Source: Rhea pennata (taxonomy: Eukaryota; Chordata; Aves; Rheiformes; Rheidae). From it: a stretch of DNA of 64,000 nt. The notes under the pieces were generated by a model that made no database searches, was not told the origin of the DNA, and saw only the letters and a list, made by a program, of their open reading frames with translations. The position numbers were made by a program, and so were the translations under genes. The stretch lies in assembly GCF_028389875.1 (NCBI RefSeq), contig NC_084663.1, forward strand, positions 116,507,301-116,571,300. The letters are read 5' to 3'. Shown here one piece after another: positions 49,239 to 59,745 of this stretch. How positions within the stretch are numbered: position 1 is the first letter of the stretch; every line of letters starts with the position of its first letter.

Positions 49239-51992
49239 CTATGAAGTAAAGAGGGAAAGATACTCGGTTAGAAACAGAACTTTCCAAAACAAAGTGTAGA
49301 CGTCAGTAAGTGTTAGAAGTCAATCATGTTATCAATTCTATTTGATTCTTTCCCCACTATCTTCACAGTCTAAAAGTTTAATCAATTATAATTTGATCTC
49401 TCAACACTCTCTAGAATCCGCTGCAATTGTCCTCACACTTTGCTAAGTGTCAGTTCCACACATTCAGCTTCTGCTGCACAAGTATCTGCTTTCAGAGCTA
49501 ACCTGGTTATCATACAGGAAGGTAGAATTGGGAGCATGTAAGTAGAAACTTTCTTCTATAGAAGTGTTCCAATTACACTTAATAAGTGATGCTTCAATAT
49601 AAAATAACAACATAAGCAGTAAAATAAATATCAATATCAAATCAATTTACATGCAAGACAGGATTCTACAGAAGAAAATTTCATTAAATCAGAGTTTAAA
49701 AAAGTCTAGAGAAGCAAAACAAAGCTACAGGATGCAAGCCATCTTTCTGGTTAGTGACAGAGAGAGATGGGAATCAAACTGTATTTGATTAACAGAAAAT
49801 ACTTATTGAAATTCTAATCAAAGGAAAGCTGCTGAATACCTCAGCTAACACAAGACATTAACGGCATGAAGTGTCACAATGCACAGTGCAGATTAGAAGT
49901 GCACAGAATTGGGTCTGACTGACTACAGCTTGCTTTGCAGAAAATATTTAAGGATACAAAAAACTTCCTATCCCATGTACGCAATGGGCAATGCTAGATG
50001 AAGTCTTACCCTTTCTAGTGCTTCTTCCAAAACAGCTCGACTCTCAAGAGTTATAGGCTCCTCATCAGTAAGCGCTTGCTTTTCTGAGGATCCTAGAACA
50101 TAACTGATAGGCTACAGTTTAGATTATGCACTTTTCACTCTGAAGGCAAAAGCACAAATGTAAAACTCATCTATTGTTCTCAACAAGGAGACTAACAAGC
50201 TACCAAAGCAGGAGCACGATTCAGCAACAAAAATCTAAGCTTAGTAATCTTGCAAACAAACTATAAAATGGAATGAAGACAAATTTAAGCTCGGAACTAC
50301 TAATACTTGTATAGAAGCTGGAATTCCAAAAGATAGTCATGAGATCTGATGCTACAGGATAAGGTGAACAGTTATTCCAACATTGAGAAGATTGTTGCAC
50401 TAGCTGGAAGAAAGTTATCATTACTGCTTCCCCCTTCCTCTTCCTGCCTTCCCCTCTACCCCACAGAAAAAAAAGCCATTCTGTGGCCCTGGTACAGTCT
50501 GTTTTATTGCCATGGGAAAAGCAAAACGTTGTAGCAGCTGTGGAAAAAGACCACAAAAAGCCACAACTGTTCAAAGGAGGGAGGAAAACACTGATGTCAA
50601 TGGAACAAAATAGACTGAAATTTAATGAAAAAGCAGAAACACTAAACAGAGAGAAATAAAGGCTACTTACCCAAACATTAACAAAGTAACAGTGATAAAA
50701 ACATTCTGGTATGTAGACTTAAAGTATTTAGTAACTACATCTCAAATTAAAACCTGCTTCAAGTGCAATAAACCAAATAAAACCAGTACAATATCATCTC
50801 TTCAGTTTCTAGGCAATTGAGTGTTAAGATATACATATATGTATATATATATATATATATCTGTTCTACAGTTCTCTTGCAGTACAGAGTGAGAGCCTCA
50901 AGTACACACCAAGTTTCAAGATTCACTTTTGCCTTTTTTTCACATGTAAGCAGTCTGAATTATACCTAAGCCCCTGTGTCTATATTTTCCTCTGATAATA
51001 CACACTTCTAATTACCTTTAAATACTGAATAGCCCTGACTTGAAGCAACCTTTTGACAGTTAGAGTAGAACACCTACGTTTTAATCAGTCTAGAAGTAAC
51101 CCCTACTGTTGTTTACCTAGTGTTATTTTTGTGCTAGATATGCAATTTCTTATACAGACATCTAGACACCTCATATTTCCACTTTTCTACAAGAGATGAC
51201 ATTTCTATAACTCTAGCACTGTGATACTAGCAGCAGTAACACAGAAAATTGCTCTGGAAAGAGAGAGCTACCTCTAGATATTCCAGAAATACCAAACTGC
51301 AGCAACCACCCATACAATACCTAGAGGCACCAAGAAAACCGCTACCTTTACCTTTCAATCGAGTCAACACTGAAGCAGAACAGGTCTCTCTTGTAGTCGA
51401 GGTGCTTTGGCGTGCATCTGTAGATGCTGCCAAGGATTGCTGAGCAGCCAGCACAGGACAAAGTTTCAACCATGCTGTAAGCGAGACATACTTACTTAAA
51501 ACAGAATAAAAAACGAAGAACCCCCACACCATCGACCTGCGCCCCCGCCGCGACACCGCGCCTCACCATCCGCACTCGCCGGGCCGCTTGGAGAGTTTCT
51601 GCTCCTTGTCCACCGAGACGCTCGCGGAGGCACCTGCGCGCAGCCGGGGAGGGACCAACGGTCAGCCGCGGCCGCCGCCAACGGACGCGCGCGCGCGGCG
51701 GGAGGCGGGCGGGGAAGGGAGGGGGGGCGGCAGCCCCGCACTCACCGCGCAGCAGGATGCAGCCCGCCTCCTCGTCGTTGGCCACCCAGCTCAGCGTGTC
51801 GCCCACCGGCCGCTTGCAGCCGCCGCACAGGAACACCATGGGCAGCAGGTCCTCGGCCGCCCCGCGGCAGCCGCCGCCGCCCTCCTCCTCGGTGGCGGCG
51901 GCGGCCTCCCGCGCGCCGTCCGCCTCCAGCAGCGAGAGGGAGGAGTCGGGCCCGGCCGCGGCGCCCGGTGGCGCATACAGCGCGCCCGCCAT
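49158..51992 (-). CDS. MIS18A: MIS18A, Mis18 complex subunit alpha (five coding exons)
   Basis: The gene encodes a kinetochore protein that, with Mis18-beta and M18BP1, primes centromeres for CENP-A deposition by HJURP in late mitosis and G1. Joining 51992-51746, 51633-51567, 51474-51352, 50103-50010 and 49238-49158 (minus) gives 612 nt, 203 residues plus stop, with splice phases 1, 2, 2 and 0 all fitting and canonical GT/AG at every junction. The Mis18/Yippee-type domain starts at [10 protein letters not shown] (residues 51-60) and carries two CxxC zinc pairs, C56/C59 and C112/C115. RCTPK and LDYKRDLF are strongly family-like. Residues about 160-195 form a probable coiled coil for complex assembly. 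Residues 1-50 are low-complexity A/G/E and poorly conserved. Human MIS18A is somewhat longer, mainly at the N-terminus. The start ATG is the first in frame with the domain that follows the CHR-like site; an in-frame upstream ATG at 52103 exists but would add an R/P/G-rich tail. Confidence 0.95.
50010..50103 (-). CDS. MIS18A: MIS18A coding exon 4
   Basis: 94 bases encoding [20 protein letters not shown] and the start of the C-terminal coiled coil ([11 protein letters not shown]). Acceptor CTATCAG, donor [15 protein letters not shown] is identical to the human protein as I recall it. Confidence 0.95.
50829..50860. repeat. (AT)n microsatellite in MIS18A intron 3
   Basis: TA dinucleotide run with few interruptions, about 32 bases. 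Confidence 0.9.
51352..51474 (-). CDS. MIS18A: MIS18A coding exon 3
   Basis: 123 bases encoding the second zinc pair ([13 protein letters not shown]) and the highly conserved [18 protein letters not shown]. Acceptor CTTACAG, donor GTAAAG (51351-51346). The following intron is about 1.25 kb. Confidence 0.95.
51567..51633 (-). CDS. MIS18A: MIS18A coding exon 2
   Basis: 67 bases encoding [20 protein letters not shown] in the middle, matching the family segment [13 protein letters not shown]. Acceptor GCGCGCAG precedes it and donor GTGAGG follows (51566-51561). Flanked by introns of 112 and 92 bases. Too short and too split to show as a frame of its own. Confidence 0.92.
51746..51992 (-). CDS. 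MIS18A: MIS18A coding exon 1
   Basis: Residues 1-82 plus one base of codon 83. Begins at ATG 51992 and ends with codons for CILLR followed by donor GTGAGT (51745-51740). Contains the first CxxC pair. Very GC-rich, inside the CpG island. Intron 1 is only 112 bases. Confidence 0.93.
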
Positions 51993-51996
51993 CGCC

Positions 51997-52002
51997 TTCA
52001 AA
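51997..52002 (-). promoter_or_regulatory. CHR-type element TTTGAA beside the MIS18A start codon
   Basis: TTTGAA on the coding strand lies four bases upstream of the ATG. CGCGG, a CDE-like sequence, ends four bases before it, which is the spacing of CDE/CHR tandem sites bound by the DREAM and MuvB complexes in G2/M genes. MIS18A is a cell-cycle gene, so the fit is sensible. The position so close to the ATG implies a very short 5' UTR if functional. Confidence 0.45.
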
Positions 52003-52170
52003 CGACCCGCGCCGGAAGCCGCAGTGACGCCGCCCCAAGAGCCGCGGCGGCGCGCGAAGCCCGCCCCCAACGGCGCCCCGCCCGGCCGAGGGGGGCGGGG
52101 CACGCGCGGCCCCGCCCCGTCTCCTCCCTCCCTCCACCCCCCACCCCTCTCCCGCGCTCAGGCCCCGCCC

Positions 52171-52195
52171 CGTAGCCGTTGGCGCCGCTAACGGT
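52171..52195. promoter_or_regulatory. E2F-like and MYB-like sites upstream of MIS18A
   Basis: TTGGCGCCG (52179-52187) resembles an E2F site. GCCGTTGG overlaps it, and CTAACGGTC (52188-52196) is a second MYB-type site. Together with the CHR this is a set typical of late cell-cycle promoters. The call rests on motif matches only. Confidence 0.35.
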
Positions 52196-52370
52196 CGCGG
52201 CGGGCAGCGAGGGGCGGCTGGCGGGCGCTCGCCGCCATTGCTGGCGCCCCAGCTGGCCGGGCCTGCTGTCCTTGGGCTCAGAGCGTATCGGGAGGCATGT
52301 TAGGAGGGGCCCGAGAGTTCTAACGACGGGAAGACGGAGGAAAAAAAAGCTTGGTGCGGGTTTCGCAGGC

Positions 52371-53198
52371 CGCTGGGTTTAACCAGTCTGCTTCCTTTTG
52401 TTGCTCCCAGTGCAAGTGATGCCCCGGCGTGCTCCCCACCTCAGAGCAGCCCTCAGCGTGCCTCCACGCTGCTGCCAGTCCAGTGCCTGGCCTCGATGAG
52501 CAGCCTTGACTTTTCTAGCCACGACACACCCTGTAGATTTTAGGAATGCAATTAAAAGCTCACCACGAAGATATTTTTCTTTTAACATGAGAAATTCTGC
52601 TAACTTCGATGAAACGAGTTTGTGTGTGTTTGGCTAGGCACTTACGGTGTTGTGGGCCAAAGGCACTGGGCAGCTCAACTGCCTGTATCTTGACTGGGAG
52701 GCTATCTTTCCATCCATTGCCTTGGGGAGAGGTGCAATGAAAAAGCATGCTTTATTTCTGAGGTATTTTATCAGCTCTTACCTATTTTTTTTATGTCTCT
52801 GGAAATTCATGAATTTTTTTTACCCTAGCTGTCTTCAGTAGGTCCAGAGTATGTTTCATTATTGCTAGCTTCTGGGAGGTGGGAACACAGTTGGCATGTA
52901 TCCATCCCATTCTTAGTTTACTTTATATCCATCTCAGTTAAAATATGGTGCGGAATAACGTAATTGCCCACCAGGAAGAGAGGATTGCATTTAAAGGTTG
53001 CTGTTACATGTCTGTCCTACATCAATGTTCATTCCTGCTAAATGTTTTTTTTTATTATCAAGGCAGTCCTTGAGCCGCAGGACTCCCAGAGTGATTTACA
53101 TAGGCATCAGTTATGCAATCTCTTTCTGAGGGCGCTGAAGTACAATGAAACAAAGTATTTGGTTGGAGTCCTGAGCTGATTTAAAATGCACTACTGAA
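52371..53198. other. Interval between CpG island and MRAP start codon
   Basis: AT-rich and CpG-poor. It should contain MRAP 5' non-coding sequence. I cannot fix a transcription start or a 5' UTR splice acceptor, although 'ggagtcctgag' near 53165 could end an intron. No other gene is seen. Confidence 0.5.
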
Positions 53199-53304
53199 AT
53201 GGCTAACAGAACAAACTCATCTGAGTACTTCTGGTCTTATGAATATTACTGGGATTATATAGATCCAATTCCAGTAGATGGAAGCAAGTTGAAGGTTAAT
53301 AAAT
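53199..53304 (+). CDS. MRAP: MRAP coding exon for the N-terminal domain
   Basis: Residues 1-35 plus one base. Starts at ATG (53199) with AAATGG context (A at -3, G at +4) and ends before donor GTAAGT (53305-53310). Too short to stand out as an open frame. Confidence 0.95.
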
Positions 53305-56300
53305 GTAAGTATTGCAGAGCGGTAGATGCTGATCTGCTGCAGGAAAAATGAGCTAGCTCTCTGACTTATTTTTCTCTTAGAAATAGATGCCGTGCAGGCC
53401 TATATATATGTGGTTTGTATGGACGAGTGTCTGCGTTCCAGTTTGTCTTAACCTATGTTCTAATAGCAATTTCTACTAATACCGAAGCTGTTTGATTTAT
53501 CTTACGGCATTTCAAACTATAAGACTGTTGACATTAACTCTTATTTAGAGGACGGATATTTTTTTAACCATTTGCTAAGTGGGGGGTGTTCATTATCTGC
53601 ACGCTACCGTCAGAGAAGATGATGGAATGAACAGATCTGTTCGTAAGACTGTAGTGTTTTTCTCTTGGAGAGTAAGACTTATGCTAGAACTGATCTAAAT
53701 ACATTTAGAGCCTTAAAAAAGGAATAAGTTCATGCTTTCACCAACCAGGAACAACAAACTGAAAACATATTCTATTACTTTTCTTCCTTTGAGCTTTTAT
53801 GCGGCATCCATCTCTAAGTAATTCTATTGATTTTTGTACTACAACAAAAATAACATATGAGAAGAGCTATGATTTAGTGCTCCTGGACTGTAAGATGATG
53901 TAATAATATACATTATTGTCAAAGTACATTATGGTCATGGAAGCAGACTCTGTGGATTTTAAAGGTTTATTTTCAAAGGATATGAAATAACATTCACCAA
54001 ATTCTGACATATTAACAAAGTCTGGGACTGGTAATTCTGTGGCATGCTTGGTTTTACACAGTGAGATAGTGATTTTTTTTTATGGTTACCTAACAGAGAA
54101 AGTCAATTTCTTTCCTACTGTAAATGCGTTGGTTTGGTTTTGATAAGATAAAATGATAATTCATATCATGAGGGATTAATGTAAGCCACTATGATTGGAC
54201 TAGCAGCAGCTAGAGTAGCAGCAGTCTAGGGAGAGCGGGCAGGCAGATCCGAGTCACTTAGGCTATAGGCAGTGCCCTTCTCCATCCCTTTTCTGCCAAG
54301 TCTCTGTCTATGGTATCTGTCAAACAGCCACAGGCATTACTGGTTTACTAGGCAGTTTACCAAAGACAACTGTGACTACCCAGGTATGGTTTGAGTGCAT
54401 GATACTCTGCCAGCACATTTTCAGGTCTTTGAAATGAGCAGTGCCAGAAACTGCCTCTTTGATAGTGAAGACCGAACTAGGCAGTACGGGAAGGACCATT
54501 CATACTACCCACCTGGGGCACCTAACCTAGGTGCCTGTGCTGAGAGTTTAATGTCCTTGACCTTGTTGTATTGCCAGCAGAAACACTTATTTCTCATTGC
54601 CTGTAGAAAAGCTCTGTCCTCACCGAAAGGGTATGTTGCGTCCAAACTTAGGAACCTAGAGTAACATGCCTTAGAGAAGGTTCTATGAATACCCAGCTCC
54701 CTCCATGTGTAAAATCCTACTCCTGAATATTGAATAGAGCAACTTCTAGTGCTGTTGGGAACAGGGAGGTTTTGAGTAGCTTTGCACCACTTCTCTAACT
54801 GTCTTAATTTTAAAGATGGCAGAGCAGATAATTGCCCCCAAATTCCACCAGGGGAACCCTGAACTGCTGAGTTAAGCTAGCTGCATGGTGTTGGCTTCGC
54901 ACAAGCAGCACTCAGGAATCTGACCTTTAATTTTTTCTCCCATTAATAGTATCTTTTTGACATTTGGATTCCCTGATATCTAATGGGGGTGGAGTTTGTG
55001 TTAAAGCATTTCTCTCCATGGCCATTTATAGGATATTTCTCTTTACCCAGCTGCCTTTTTCTTGAATTTTGTAGAAGTTATATTTCTGTGAGATGTTCCC
55101 TTGCTGTTAAACTTAATTGAAATTTGCTAATGGTTCCATGCAGGAAATTCCCACATGTGGGTGTGTGCATGCACTAAGAAAGTAGAACAAACCAATCTCT
55201 TACTGATTTTTTTCTGCATTTGCTCTCTCTTCTTAAAGAAGAGGAGAAGTTTGCTTTCTTTCTGACCCTTTTGTTTTCTTTTTGTGTTTATGCATCTGAT
55301 CTGCTCCTCCAACAACTTTAGCTTGTTTGTCTGCTAACAAAGGAATGAGAGCCTCAAAGGTATAAAATATCCACAAGTTCCATGCAGCAGGCAGCAAGAT
55401 AGAGGAGGAAGAGCATTGCCAGCAAAGACCTTTACTGATAAAAAGGCTGTAGGGTGAGAACATCCCTTGTTAGACATCTTTGGGCTCAAATTCGGGAAAC
55501 AAATCTGCAGGAAACCAGGCTTCTGTATTTTAGCTGCTCATCTCCCAGGCAAAGAACAACAAAGATGCAAGAATAAGGTTCAGGATATATGTTTTTGTTT
55601 CTGTTTTTTCCTGCCTCAGCAGGGTAATGTTAAGGCAATCTGTGTTCTCTGGGGCTGCAGTTTATGTAACATATTTCTAAGCAGCTTGTTAAAATAGAGT
55701 TCAGCTCCGTGATTTAGGTCTTTAAAAAAGTCCACAATGGCTATATTAAATGCTCATCTGAAAATGTTGGGCTTGGTTTTCTGATAATCAGGGAAATTAA
55801 ACTCTTTTTTATTATTATTTCATATAAAAATAGACATTTTTTCCATGTCAGCATGTCAGGAGAAATGGAGGCTGCGTCATCTTTAGTACATTTATTCTTC
55901 CTTCTTCAAATACCGATGGGAGAACAGTGATTTCAAGTAATAAAGAAAACACCAGGGGAATGAATTCTGCAGTTGTTTGGTTTGTTTGCTTGCTTTAAAT
56001 ACAAAGACAGGCAATTAATTTAATTTGTAGATTTCCTGTATTTACTTAAAATTTCTATTCTTATACTTTCAAAAGCCACTGTTACTGTTTCCTTGTGCTT
56101 GGAACTATGTAAACATGGTATGTTCAGCGAGTCCTTGCCCTCTGTGCTGAAGAAGAAATGTGATAATTTCCCCTTAGACAGGGGCTTAGATAGCAGCAAA
56201 CATTCCAAGTTTGGCAAAATGTTTGATGTCTCCAGTGTTAAAACAACCGCTGAATTGAAGTTGCAGAGGGCCTCTGAATGCAAAGGGGTTTCAGCTTTTG

Positions 56301-58792
56301 CTTAGGTGCATTGCTGACTCGACCCAAATAAATCATACCTGTGTCAGAACCCCTGGGATTCAATTTTGTCTGATTTTTTTGTTGAATGTAAAACAGAGGC
56401 CTGAATCTGTGCACTTTCTTTCTCTTATTTGGCCTGTCCCTGAAACATTGTAGGACTGTGTTCTTATCATGAAAATGAATCTAAATCTGGCTATAAAGTC
56501 ATGGTCTTGCTTTCTATTAATAGCAATGATGTGCGGCTCCATCCATTTTGTATAAAAATAATAAAAAGCTAAATTGGCCTGTGAGCTAATAGGCTATTTA
56601 ATAACATACACACACATGCAAACACAAAATGTAAATATAAAATTCAGTGATAGAAGAGGTTTTTCTTTTATAGATTGTAAAATATATTATCCCAATTTAA
56701 AAAAATGTTAGTTGTAAGACCTTAAAAATAGCCAGGAAGTTTCTGTTTATCCCTCAGGAATTTATCCCTCAGACTCCTCCTGAGATCTGCAATAGTTTGC
56801 TTTGCAGTAGTTTTAGTGCTTCTGTGAATTCTGTGAATGATATTAAAGCTGCTCTTAAAAAATAAGCCAAGATTACTTTGGTATGGAGTATCTATTGGAA
56901 TATATTCTGGAATATACATATATGTGTAATATACATATATATATATACTCTTCATTTCTGTCCACATAGCTTTGAGCACTTCAAAACTTTGAGCTTTTCA
57001 AATTATCCTGAGTTCATGAGCACCTTTTTTTCTTACAGAAGTTCCCTAATTTTTCTTTGAGAAGGTGAGACTGGCCAGTAGCCTCCAGTCCCTTTTCCCC
57101 ATAATAATTCTGTGATGAGTGAGTCAGAATACTGGCTCTTGCATGCTAATTTACCATCCGCTGAATTAAAGCTCAGTAAAACTTCATTTAACAGAGGAAG
57201 AATAAAATAGGCTGATGTTCCAGTAGTCATTTTGCACACCCTCATTTCTCAGTAGCCCAGCCAAAACAGCTTTCTGATAAGACTCCCACTGGGTCAGTTC
57301 TAGTTTTAGGTTTAAAAGGAACTAGAGTAATTCCCCTTAATCTGTTTGTGCCTCTGATGACAACACGTTCTGAACTTCTTCACAAAGAAATACCTAATCA
57401 AACATACTGGACATGTGTCAAAGAACATTGATGTTTTTTGTCCTTTGAGACAGAGGATTTATTTTCTCTTAGTCAATATTTGTCTCTGGAGTCAATGACC
57501 CTTCTTTTTCACCTCAGTTTAAGTGAATATTTGGTTATGAATTCAGGGCATTTCTCAGCTTATATCCTGCTCGACGCCCAATCTTTTTAAGGCCTTAGCT
57601 GGGAAGTGCCTCACCACACCGATCCCAGAAAGCAGGAATGTTTGTGTTACTGGGGCAAGAGCAGATTGATCCCACCTAGCAGCAAGCCTATAACTGAGGC
57701 AGCAATTTCAGCACTGCCACCATGACTTTAATTTATGAAAGGGCAATTCCTTTGTCTCCTCCACCTGCCTCTGACTCCCCTTAGCACTTATTCATGAGGC
57801 CATGTGGTCACTCAGATCAGGAGTTCAACTGTGTTTTTTTTTTGTTTGTTTGTTTGTTTGTTTTAATAATAATAAAAAAGAGTTTTCATCTGAATCAGGA
57901 ATGGCAGCAGTGTTAGTGTCTTTGATCAGTTTAAATCAAAAGTGAACCCATTTTTCAGTGCTAGGAATCTACTTACCTACTCCTAAAAGAAACCATCTAT
58001 CCCTAATAATGTTGTCTGCATTTCAAACTATTTTGTGATGGTTGCATAAATAATGCAGCTCACAGGGGACACTTCACAATCTCTTTCCCTGGACTGATGT
58101 GCTGCAAGGGTCATAGGTGGTTTTTCAACAGACCTTCCTGTGCAGAAGTCTGATATTTGAACTCTTGGTAGAAAGCATGTCAAGCATTGAATTTCCTCCT
58201 TAAAAGCATCATCAGATCACTCTTGGAGTTCATGGGTTGTTCTTATTCACCTTATTATTGCACTTATTCACCTGAGAGCAGGGTTTTGCTCATATAGTGA
58301 GCAGGAACATTTAAGTCTTGCCTGAGTACTGCCCTGCTTACCCACTGTCTTGTGACTTTGTGAAAGGAACTGTATTACCTGTAAAGAAATTCTGGAAATC
58401 ATCCCAAATGCACTATATTATGTTTTGAATATATGCACAGTGCTGGTTACCATCGCACTTACTAGATTTCTTTGTTCCAAACTCTCCCCCCAACCCTAGC
58501 CATACACTGTTACCATGAACTGCTATGAGTCTCTTAAGATGTTTAATAAATTGGTGCTCAGATTCCTACCTCTCAAGAATTAAATTAAATTAAATTAATT
58601 AAATTACACACTTCTTAGAAATCATTAGATATATAGGTATGTTTTATATTTCCTGTGTTACTAGTAACAGAATTATTGTGTTGTGCTCACAGATACTATC
58701 GTCATAGCCTTTTGGGTTGGGCTAGCTGCATTTGTGATGTTTCTCTTCCTTATTTTGCTTTATATGTCCCGCTCTGGATCAACACCAATAAA
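53199..58792 (+). CDS. MRAP: MRAP, melanocortin-2 receptor accessory protein (5' and middle coding exons; 3' end not found)
   Basis: MRAP is a small single-pass membrane protein that forms antiparallel dimers in the ER and is required for MC2R (ACTH receptor) traffic and signalling in adrenal cells. Two exons (53199-53304 and 58693-58792) join in phase 1 to give 68 complete codons plus two bases. The N-terminus [20 protein letters not shown] matches human MANGTNAS...YEYYLDY, with glycosylation sequons at N3 and N6 and the essential LDYI-type motif as [10 protein letters not shown] (18-27). [20 protein letters not shown] leads into the transmembrane helix (about 38-60), followed by YMSRSGS. 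The divergent C-terminal tail of the family (human 172, mouse 127 residues in all) should lie in one or more further exons that I cannot identify. Confidence 0.92.
57833..57861. repeat. (TTTG)n microsatellite in the MRAP intron
   Basis: A T run followed by five to six GTTT units, then TAA repeats. Confidence 0.9.
58579..58606. repeat. (TTAAA)n microsatellite
   Basis: Five or so AATTA/TTAAA units, 87 bases before the MRAP transmembrane exon. Confidence 0.85.
58693..58792 (+). CDS. MRAP: MRAP coding exon for the transmembrane segment
   Basis: 100 bases after acceptor TGCTCACAG, encoding residues 36-68 and two bases of 69, ending before donor GTAAGT (58793-58798). A longer, shifted frame overlaps it (58655-58939) and is not the protein. 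Reading through the donor gives AAG TAA, an immediate stop. Confidence 0.95.
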
Positions 58793-58984
58793 GTAAGTAC
58801 TACAAGAGATAAAGTAAGTATAGATCAGTATTTTAAAATAATATGCATGAAGTGTTCATTCACTGCTTCAGGTGATCCAGTGATTACATACAGCATTCGT
58901 AATAGCACACAGAGATGGCACTTCTTATTTTACTATTAAGTTTGAATGCCTCTCAGTCTATTACTATCCACTGTTTGATTAATC

Positions 58985-59745
58985 AGATGGATAAAAATAT
59001 AAATTCATAATTGATAAGATTCGCAGGTCACAGGAAGGTAGGGAAAGAGCAAAGCATAAGGATTGTCAGAGCAATCTGGACTATTTGGTATGCTGGGTGC
59101 AAACAACATGCATTGAAATTATGACAGCTCTCAAGGTTGTATATGATGGAGCTAAGGGTGTCTGACTCCCACACAGAGTGTGGGAGTACACCTTGTAAAC
59201 CATTCTTAAGAAGGAAGTGGGAATTGTGGTGGTGGAGTGGGTGAGCGTGGGTTCCCAAAGCAGTTCTATAACCCTTGATTAAATTAAGAGGACATCTGCT
59301 AGTGAGATTACAAAGGTAATATTATGTGTGGCATTTCTTAGACCATGCCACAGATGTTACACTTATGTTAGGATGCACTCCTTAAAAGAGATTGAGAAGA
59401 AATTAAGAACAAGGAAAAATAAAATTGAGATTCACAAAACATCCTACAGTGAGAGAAATAAATCAGTTTTTCAAGGAGTGGTGATTCAAAAATTCTTATT
59501 ATGAATAATGAATAATTATGCACCTTTAGTTCACTAACATCCAATTCAAGAGTCCCATTATAACAATCAAAGGGTAAAGTACCATGCATATTAAGATGTA
59601 ATGACTGGAAACTGATGTTACTCAAATTCAAATCAGATGTGTCATATATTTTAAGTGGGGGCAATGAATAAGTGGAACAATTTAGAGTTGTATATTAAAT
59701 GGGTTATGATGAATTCTTTGTTATTTGATGTCTCAACATCTACAA
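58985..59745 (+). mobile_element. Ancient CR1-like LINE fragment
   Basis: The order of landmarks follows old reptile/bird CR1: a ttgataagattcgcaggtca block, then 'caatctggactatttggtat' with gctgggtgcaaacaacatgcatt, later internal sequence, and 'gtggaacaatttagagttgt' followed by a gatgaattctttgttatttgatgtc block near 59670-59730. It is highly decayed with no open frame of its own. Plus orientation. It lies just after the MRAP transmembrane exon, inside what should be the next intron. Confidence 0.6.

Larger units (their letters stand above)
51540..52370. promoter_or_regulatory. CpG island at the MIS18A / MRAP divergent interval
   Basis: Dense CpG from MIS18A exon 2 through exon 1 and about 380 bases upstream. 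It holds several GC boxes (for example near 52085-52100 and 52161-52171), a (CG)6 run at 51686-51697 and a G-quadruplex-like plus-strand G-rich tract at 51699-51730 in MIS18A intron 1. It is the promoter of MIS18A and could also serve a plus-strand transcript towards MRAP. Open frames on both strands here reflect GC content. Confidence 0.9.
53311..58690 (+). other. MRAP: MRAP intron between the two coding exons
   Basis: About 5.4 kb, AT-rich, with TA-rich sequence at 56897-56947, a TTTG array at 57833-57861 and a TTAAA array at 58579-58606. No further MRAP exon or recognised transposon, and frames are short. Confidence 0.75.

Noticed and set aside
51492-52103. A continuous 203-codon minus-strand frame at the MIS18A locus taken as the whole gene.
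   Set aside because: It reads through exons 1 and 2 without splicing; after residue 82 of MIS18A it leaves the family sequence. The spliced model fits conserved residues in five exons.
51588-52191. Plus-strand frames of 195 and 144 codons opposite MIS18A exons 1-2.
   Set aside because: Shadows of CpG-island DNA; low-complexity A/P/R/G composition and no domain.
59342-59504. A phase-matching acceptor (catttcttag) followed by 53 open codons, which would complete MRAP with a basic tail.
   Set aside because: The stretch lies inside the ancient CR1 fragment 58985-59745 and its K/R richness comes from the A-rich LINE sequence. No similarity to MRAP tails.
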